Both the position numbers and the translations under genes were made by a program. A stretch of 64,000 bases of DNA from Gnetum montanum (taxonomy: Eukaryota > Streptophyta > Gnetopsida > Gnetales > Gnetaceae). The first letter of the stretch is position 1, and every line of letters begins with the position of its first letter. The notes under the pieces were generated by a model. It was not told where the DNA came from. It saw only the letters and a program-made list of their open reading frames with translations, and ran no database searches. The stretch is taken from NCBI GenBank assembly GCA_015680685.1, contig MNCI01002098.1, positions 395,210-459,209 of the forward strand, given 5' to 3'. This document shows positions 57,280 to 64,000 of the stretch, piece after piece.

Positions 57280-58400
57280 TAGGGTTTCAGTAGAGAACCT
57301 TATCTCCTAGATGAAGCTTTACTTTCCTTATTCTAAGGTCAAGATGTTGCTTGTTGAATGCCTTGTGCACCTCATTCAAAGATAAAGCCACTAATCAATT
57401 TTTATCTAGCATGTTCAAGTTTCATAATCTTTCTTTCTGTGCTAGACTTAGGTCAAGATTCAGATAACAGGTTGTTGAGAGTGTACGGAGCTTATATTGA
57501 ATTAGGAGCATTGGAAGTTTTATGTACACTAACTTGTAGGGAGAATAGCCAATAGGAAGTTTCCATGTTCAATGATAAGCTCAGAGAGCATCATTAATTT
57601 TTTTACTCCAATCTTTCCTATATTTTCTAATGGTATGCGTTAGTATTTTTGTGATCTCCTAGTTGGTTACATCTACTTGACCATTGGCTTGGGGGTAATA
57701 AGGTGATGATAATTTATGTTCAACCCCCAATTGTTGCATTAACTTTCTAAAAGTGGCATCAGTGAAATGAGTTCCATTCTCAGAAATTAGTAAATGTGGC
57801 ATCCCAAGCCTATTTACAATATTTTGTTATATGAATATGGTAGCAATGGATGATATACAATTAGTAATAGTTGTTGCTTCTGTCCATTTTGTGCAGTAGT
57901 TAACTGCTACTATAATATACACCTTTTTGTTGAACATGGGTGTGATGGAATCCATGAAGTCAATGTCCCATATGTCAAAAGGTTCCAATGGTTGAATCCA
58001 CTGTTTAGGATCTTCCATGCAAGTGGTCATCCCCTTATCTCGTTGACAACATTCACAAGACTTGACAAACTAGTGGCCATCCCTAAAGATTGTAGCCTAA
58101 TAGTATCCTACCATTAAGATTTTTATGGTCATGCACCTGCCTACATAGTGGCCTCCACAAGGCCCTTCCTGAGCATCCTAGAGAATGTGCAATTGATCTT
58201 TATCAAGAACACACCAACGAATCAAGCCATCAACACACACCTTGTAGAGGTGTTTCTTGATTTCCATAGAGTATTTGACCCAATGAAGAAATTATTGCTT
58301 CTTTCTAAAATCCAAATCTTGTGGCATCTCCTGAGTGAGAAGATAGGTGAGGATGCCATTATACCATGTTGTTTTTGTGGATGTTCATTCACCTATTGCT
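57280..58400 (-). pseudogene. int: Integrase of element E
   Basis: Minus-strand QPLEPFDIWDIDFMDSITP holds the first Asp, then VYIIVAVNYCTKWTEATTI, then HLLISENGTHFTDATF (second Asp is Glu) and PYYPQANGQVDVTN (the Glu is Asp). Two catalytic residues are thus swapped. Zinc-binding residues precede (CQRDKGMTTCMEDP). TAG/TAA stops are frequent after the core. Confidence 0.8.
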
Positions 58401-58429
58401 CCTGTAAAGATTTCATCTAGAAACTAATT

Positions 58430-58960
58430 AGAGAATGGGCTCTCCTACTCTTTGTAATCTCATTTTAAGTGAGAGAGGTGGTCAAAAACCACATTCTTGA
58501 TCCCTTTTTGATCTACCATCATGAGATCAAATTCTTGCATGATCACAAGCCACCATATGACATGAGGACTCACCATTGGCTTGTTCATGAGGAAGCAAAT
58601 TGAATTGTGATTTGTATGCACAAATACTTTGTAACCAAGCACATAGTGCCTAAAATTTTCTAGAGCATACACCACAACCATTAATTCTCTTTCTATGGTG
58701 GTGTAATTTAATTTTGCTCCCACAATTCTTTAACTTGTGCGGTGGATGTAATATGGGTATTTTTTATCCTCCATATACATGAGCAGGACTCCCAAGTCAT
58801 AGTTATATGCATCCATCATGATGTGTAGGAATCTAGACTAGTCTAGTGCTCATAGGATTGGTGTTTCTACAAGTTTCTTCTTTAATAGTTGGAATGCATA
58901 TTCACATTCCTTGGTACAGATGAAAGGTGCATCTTTCTTTGTAAGCTCTACTAATGGCTT
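58430..58960 (-). pseudogene. RNase H of element E
   Basis: Minus-strand GAKLNYTTIERELMVVVYAL, ENFRHYVLGYKVFVHTNHNS (usual TDH is TNH, an Asp-to-Asn change), then LVIMQEFDLMMVDQKGIKNV and FDHLSHLK. The order matches Athila RNase H. Confidence 0.8.
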
Positions 58961-58979
58961 TGCAATCTTAGAGAAATTC

Positions 58980-60112
58980 TCTATGAATCATTGGTGGTAA
59001 CCAGTGTGTCAAAGGAATGACCAAACATCTTTAATAATCTTTAGTTGTTGTGTTATTCCTCGGATGATCCTTATCTTTTCTGGGTCTACCTCAATCCCTT
59101 TTTGTGAAATTCGATGCCCTAGCACAATGCCTTCTTGGACCATGAGATGGCTCTTCTGCCAGTTGAGCCATAAATTTGTTTCTACACATCTATTCAATAC
59201 TTACTCTAGGTGGTTCAAGGCTTGCTCAAATGTAGCTCCATAGGTACAAAAATCATCCATGAAGACTTCTACACCACTACTGATCTACTATTGGAAGATA
59301 CTAAGGACCAAGTGTTGGAATATTACAGAGTCATTACACAAACTAAATGGCATCTTACAATATGTAAAAGTTCCCTAGGGACTTATGAATGTTATCTTGG
59401 CCTGATCTTTTGGCCCAATTTGGATTTGGTTATAGCCACTATAACTATCCAAGAAGTTATAGTAATAATGCCTAGATATGATGTCCAATACTTCATTCAC
59501 AAATGGCAAAGGAAAATGGTCTTTAAATGTTGCCATATTCAACAACCTGAAGTCAATGCAAATCCATTATTTACCATCCTTCTTCGGTACAATTACGAGT
59601 GGTCTAACCCACTCACTATCCATGATGAGATAGATGAACCCTACCTTGAGGAGTTGCTTAATTTCCTCTTTGATGATCTACTTCAATTTTGGTTTCAACC
59701 ACCTCTGCGGCTACCCTCTAGGCTTCATGGCCAAATCAGTGTAGATGTGGTATTGGCACATCCTTAGATTGATTCTTGTTATCTCTGGATATGACTAATA
59801 AAAGGTTGTTGGCCACTTGTTCACCACTTTCAATAACTTTTCTTTTTTTTCAGGAGCAAGTTTAACATTAATTATGACTAGTTTATCATTATTTAAAAAT
59901 GCATATTCCATATCTACTGGTAAATTTTTTAGCTCTAGATGCCCCCTCTTGAAGTTATCATGGATTTCCAACTCTCCCCAACAAGTATCATCATCTTCAT
60001 CAGAGAGTTGGGAATGAACTTGTTTAATTTTTTCCATGCCTTTAACATAAGCACATGTTAGGCTTTTAGTTTCTTCCATGCATAATGTGTTGCTCTCTAG
60101 ATCAGCTATCAA
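58980..60112 (-). pseudogene. pol: Reverse transcriptase of element E
   Basis: The N-terminal part reads LELKNLPVDMEYAFLNNDKL then EKLLKVVNKWPTTFY. The catalytic box near 59250 is VEVFMDDFCTYGATFEQAL with both Asp present. The thumb reads QEGIVLGHRISQKGIEVDPE. Frames are broken by TAG/TGA stops in between. Confidence 0.8.
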
Positions 60113-60239
60113 TCACTAGGTGCACTCCTGTTTTGTGGTTGCTACATACAAACACCTTTGAACATTGATTTCTTGTGCACATTGATTGCATGATTTAATG
60201 TATGTATTCTTGATTGACCAAATATTTTTCATGCAATTG

Positions 60240-60620
60240 CACCTATTATTTTTTTTATGTGATGCATGGAATATGCTTCTTCTCAATCTTTCCTAGTTCA
60301 TTTTCTTTGGATATTTCTAGAGATACGTTCCTTATGCCCATACGTGCATCAACCATGTTTAACAAAGCCCTTTCCATAATGATGGAAAATTCAATTTTGT
60401 AGTTGTCCACCTTGATCATCAAAAAATAATAGAATAGGACCATCCACAAACTGTGATAACAATGTCCTCTATTAATCTTGGAGGGACAGTAATAGACTAA
60501 TCTACCAACTCTAAATGGATGTTTCTCTTCTTGAGAGGTGATAGGTTCCAAGCCTTGTACATGTTATTGGAGATGAGATTAACTTTAGAACCAGAGTCAA
60601 GGAGAGACTTTCATGGCTTA
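60240..60620 (-). pseudogene. pro: Protease region of element E
   Basis: Minus-strand FLMIKVDNYKIEFSIIMERA then LLNMVDARMGIRNVSLEIS aligns with D (VIMGRAWLSTIDTCLGI). The active-site box upstream is degraded. Confidence 0.65.
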
Positions 60621-60829
60621 TGTCTAGTGATTCACAAGTAAATGAGTCGACTTGCTAGGTTAGATCTTTTCATGGGAAGATTACCAACCTTGATCTAGTC
60701 AAAAATAGCATGATTTAGCATTACAATGAAAATCTAAGATAGCACTTGTTTTGAAGGATACTCAAAGATGTTTGATGGAGAGGATGAAGGTGCTGGAGAT
60801 GTAGAATGATTATTCAAACTAGTTTATCA

Positions 60830-63165
60830 AGGTTGAAGAGTATTGTTAGGTCAGAAGAAATTTTTTTTTCTTGATCAATTATCTAGACCACTTGGTTGGA
60901 AAGCTGGTTGTGAATGTACAACCCTCATAGAATTTTGTTGTTGTATCTATGAAGGAATCTCATCCTACATAGATGAAGTAAGAGGTAACTAAGTTGAAGG
61001 TGGAGGTGTATGTGCAAAATAATGTGAAAGGTGATATGGATATGGATATGGGTTTTTTCATTGAGTAGATGATTAATGTATTCTATGGTACTCCATAGGG
61101 TAATAGTGATGCTGAAATGATGTATGACTTGTAAACCTTCTAGGGGAGATAGGTTGTTGAACATAGTGCCCATATGGATCTGGTTGCCTACAAGGATACT
61201 ACTACCATGGTAGTTGAATTTCCCATGATTGTGGTTGGTACCACTATTGGTATTGTTCATAAGGTTGTGGAGGAGTTCCACTTAGGTAGTAAGCTTCTTG
61301 TTGTTGGTGGAACTACCTTGAATTACCTTAAGGATAAGGAAATCATCTTGGTGCTTACCTACATGCTAGTCAAGCATTCAATGCATACATTCTAGACTCT
61401 TGTAAGTGTGACACCACATGGAAACAACCCTTTTGATATTCTTATTAAAAAATTTCACAATTGATTTCATCATCAAAGTCAATCTCCATAACTTTCTCTA
61501 TGGCAGTAGCTTTGCCCTTACCTCTTTAGTAGATATGTTCAACTTCTTTTCACCTCCTACGATTACGATCACTATATTGCTCTTTGGATTCTTTAGCAAT
61601 CTTCAGAGCAATTTAAAATTTTTCATCCAAAGAGTCCCATAACTTGTCAACCTTTGTAAAGATATCAAAGATAGATTTTTAGATGGGCAAGGTCTTTATG
61701 TTCACCACTTCATCAAGTGGTGACTCCTCCTCATCACAAAATCAAACCTCTCATTTTCTGATGGAAGGATCCCTATTATACTCTTCCACACTTTTCCTTT
61801 TTTGTATCTCACCTTCTTCTTTTGCTACCTACTCAATTAGCCTTTGGATCTGATGAGCTCTTAGTTTAGAAAATCTCCCTTGGGCATATACCCCAAGGGT
61901 TCTTCTAGTTTTTTCTCTAAGCCCATCTATGATGTGGCAAAGTTTTTTCTTCTGAGAATAACCATGGCTAGGACATCAATGTAAAAGTGAATAGTATCCA
62001 CCCATGGTAGCATCCAAGGATTCATGTGTTCCCTATTTTTAGCCTTGGATTTGCCTTCTTAGATTAGACACTCTAGAGTATGTCTAATATGTGTCATTAA
62101 ATAGCTCTAACATGTTACTCCATCAGTGAATAAATTCTAACTCTGAGGATCGGTACCAACTTCCAGCTTCCTTGATGAGTGTCATAGGGAAGAGCTTATG
62201 TTTTTGCCATTTATTTTCTATGTTCTATAAGGCATAGGCATTATGAAAAGCTTATAAATGTGTTTGTGGATCAAAATTGTATCTCCCTTCAAATCTGGGA
62301 TATTATTCATATCTAAGCACTTGATCCAACTATCTTTCATGTGCCTAGTTGGAATTTTAATTGCCTTCATAATATTGAGCATACTTTGAGTCACTAGTAG
62401 AGGTTCATCATCATCATTACGTTGATAATTTTGATGATGGTTTTGACCACCCCTTTGGTCTTGGTGGCGTTGATAGTCATTGTTATCTTGTTGATCACCT
62501 GCATCATGATTATTTTGATGGTGGCTTCTATGAGAACCATTAGATGAAGAGGATGAAGAAGAAGGTGGATTGTCACTACCAACACAGTGTCCACAACTAC
62601 TTTTTCACATATTATAGTCATCATCCTTAGATCCCTTGATATTGTGATGCTTGCCTGAGTCCCTACCTTGGTTGTCACTTTTTCCTGAACCTAGTTTATG
62701 AATAGTGAATCATAGGTTTAAGTTCACCCTCATCACTAGTAATAGGAGATGGAGAATCTTCATGTTGAGAACCTTCAAAGGTAGGATCCTTATTGTCATA
62801 TTGATCTAGTAGGAATAAGGGATTGGTGAAATGTTTCCCCCTTGTAGCTTCATGGAGCTTCTCTTGATGTTGACCTCATTTGTATTATGTTTTAGTGGAA
62901 TAGTAGTTTCAAGTGTCATAACCATCCACAACATATTCTTCATGAAGATATGCTATGCCCAACTTCTTAAGGGTTTGCAATAGCATCCGAGGCATAGATC
63001 TATTAGGGGGCAAGATAATGTTGCCCTTCATATCATGCCATCACAACTATTCATCCTAATGTAGGATGAAGACGAAAGTACATACTCATTTGCGGGAGTA
63101 TATACCACTTTGTACTCCTATAGGATCAGCGGTTTGACATCTTCATGCTTGTGAGAAAAAGACAT
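60830..63165 (-). pseudogene. gag: gag of element E
   Basis: ATG at 63165: MSFSHKHEDVKPLIL, TAG, EYKVVYTPANEYVLSSS, like D and C. A Ser/His/Asn/Asp-rich basic region lies at 62400-62680. The capsid core and tail follow D's order, and no frame is intact. Confidence 0.65.
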
Positions 63166-63278
63166 GTTGTAATATAAAATAAAACATCAATGTGATTTTA
63201 TAATTTTATGTATAGTGGGAATGATATCGATCTTTAGGTTCATACAATGATATTAATGATATTCACTTAGACCTAAGG

Positions 63279-63550
63279 ATGAGCAACGAGGTACCCCTAC
63301 ATCCAACCATATGAATCACAAAGAATTCATGCGTGATCTAGTCAAATTCCATGGACTTTATCATCTCCAATACACTAGTCCTCCAACAAGTGAATTTTGC
63401 CTTAAGGTTAATCGTTGTCTTCCCAATTACACTTGTGATGCACATTAGTATGATTAAGTGTAATTGAGGCATCTGGTTTTTATCATTTTGTAATTTTTAT
63501 GATTTAGTGTTCAAATGAAGACAAAAGTGATTAGATTAACTAATTCTAAC
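63279..63550 (-). repeat. 5' LTR of element E, 3' part
   Basis: Matches 51236-51510 nearly base for base with scattered transitions. Cut at 63551 by new sequence beginning TGTTGGCGATCG. The primer site next to it (below 63279) is no longer recognisable. Confidence 0.75.
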
Positions 63551-64000
63551 TGTTGGCGATCGTTTGGGACGCGACCTCCAACGAGCGTCCTCGAACAGGA
63601 TTTAGGTGCCTGCTGGTCTCTGGCAACACCAAGGCCCAGATACCTCCAAATAACTCAGTAGTTAATGTGAGTATGTGTGTGTGCTGTTGCGGCGTGCGGT
63701 TGTGTGCAATGTAACGATTGCATGTGTGAGAAATACAAATGACTTACTTTAAGAGATTCAGCCAACTTTATCAAGTCTGAGTATGTAACGATTGCTTGCT
63801 TCTCTAAGTCTGAATAATTTAACTCTGAACCTTTCAATTGATACCCAAAGAATCCAATTGGTTCATCTTGACCTTCACTATCTTTTTGAGTAAGGACAAT
63901 GGCGATAGAATCATTTGAAGCAAAAGAGTATAACCAAAAATCTTCTTTAAGTCTAGGCTTTACCAAATACGGAGCCTCTTGTATAGCCTTTTTGATTTCT
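63551..64000 (-). mobile_element. Element F: gypsy fragment with RNase H
   Basis: It begins TGTTGGCGATCG (an LTR-like end) directly after CTAAC in the E LTR. The GC-rich first 100 bases differ from all neighbours. The minus strand from 63966 to about 63720 reads FWLYSFASNDSIAIVLTQKD, then DEPIGFFGYQLKGSELNYSD: Ty3/gypsy RNase H (A-S-D-x-A-I-x-x-V-L-x-Q; L-x-x-x-E-x-N-Y). The rest lies beyond the window. Less than 200 bases separate RNase H from the edge, so it is probably internally deleted. Confidence 0.6.

Larger units (their letters stand above)
51236..63550 (-). mobile_element. Element E: near full-length Athila-like gypsy element
   Basis: Minus-strand order: 5' LTR (from 63550, broken by F), gag, protease, RT/RNase H, integrase, AT-rich spacer, a long sense ORF of transposon-like plus coiled-coil type, polypurine tract, 3' LTR (52171 to 51236). 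The LTR ends match each other closely (CATATGAATCAC.AAG, ATGCGTGATCTAG, GATTAGATTAACTAATTC). About 12.3 kb before counting the missing LTR part. Stops occur throughout, but RT keeps its catalytic FMDDF. Confidence 0.82.

Noticed and set aside
62394-62678. Met/Ile/Val-rich 94-codon minus frame in E
   Set aside because: It is the shifted frame of a Ser/His/Asn/Asp-rich low-complexity part of gag, as seen in D at 36200-36420.

Overview
The window is plant nuclear DNA that consists almost entirely of nested LTR retrotransposons. No ordinary host gene, tRNA or rRNA gene, or CRISPR array could be supported. The long Ty3/gypsy elements of Tat/Ogre and Athila type, the Ty1/copia element with a tRNA-iMet primer site, the AT-rich sequence and the heavy decay fit a seed plant with a large repeat-rich genome. 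A conifer is possible, but the sequence alone does not decide it. Domain and lineage names come from motifs read by eye, without database searches.

Layout. Element A (1770-19413, +) is a complete 17.6 kb Tat/Ogre-like element with matching LTRs and a perfect 5-bp TSD (TCCAT). Its order is LTR, PBS, gag, protease, an N gap, a spliced ANTISENSE gene (12542 to 8599), RT/RNase H, a second archaeal-type RNase H, integrase, LTR. A lies inside element B (minus strand; 5' LTR, gag and protease at 19414-26597, antisense gene at 1-1762), an older relative with the same plan. B lies inside element C (26598-33704, -), a decayed Athila-like element. C abuts element G (gypsy, -; pieces at 33705-34742, 42714-45654 and 50623-51235). 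G also carries element D (34748-42708, +; TSD TTAAG), an Athila-like deletion derivative with no RT or integrase, and copia element H (about 45655-50622, +). Element E (51236-63550, -) is a nearly full Athila-like element with a long sense ORF after integrase. Its 5' LTR is broken at 63551 by fragment F.

The most unusual system is the antisense gene of A and B. In A it has at least seven exons, its own TATA box, an FCP1/HAD-like segment, a plant-transposon-like segment and a coiled coil. It sits between protease and RT, just upstream of a strong 3' splice site, so it may lie inside an Ogre-type intron. Three introns are at the same place and phase in B. Both copies carry stops and frameshifts now.

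All coding regions are decayed. Most premature stops are TAG or TAA where Gln or Trp is expected, and primer sites and catalytic Asp codons also show C-to-T or G-to-A changes, as expected from deamination of methylated cytosines. Several single-N positions are flanked by near-identical direct or inverted copies and look like assembly joints.
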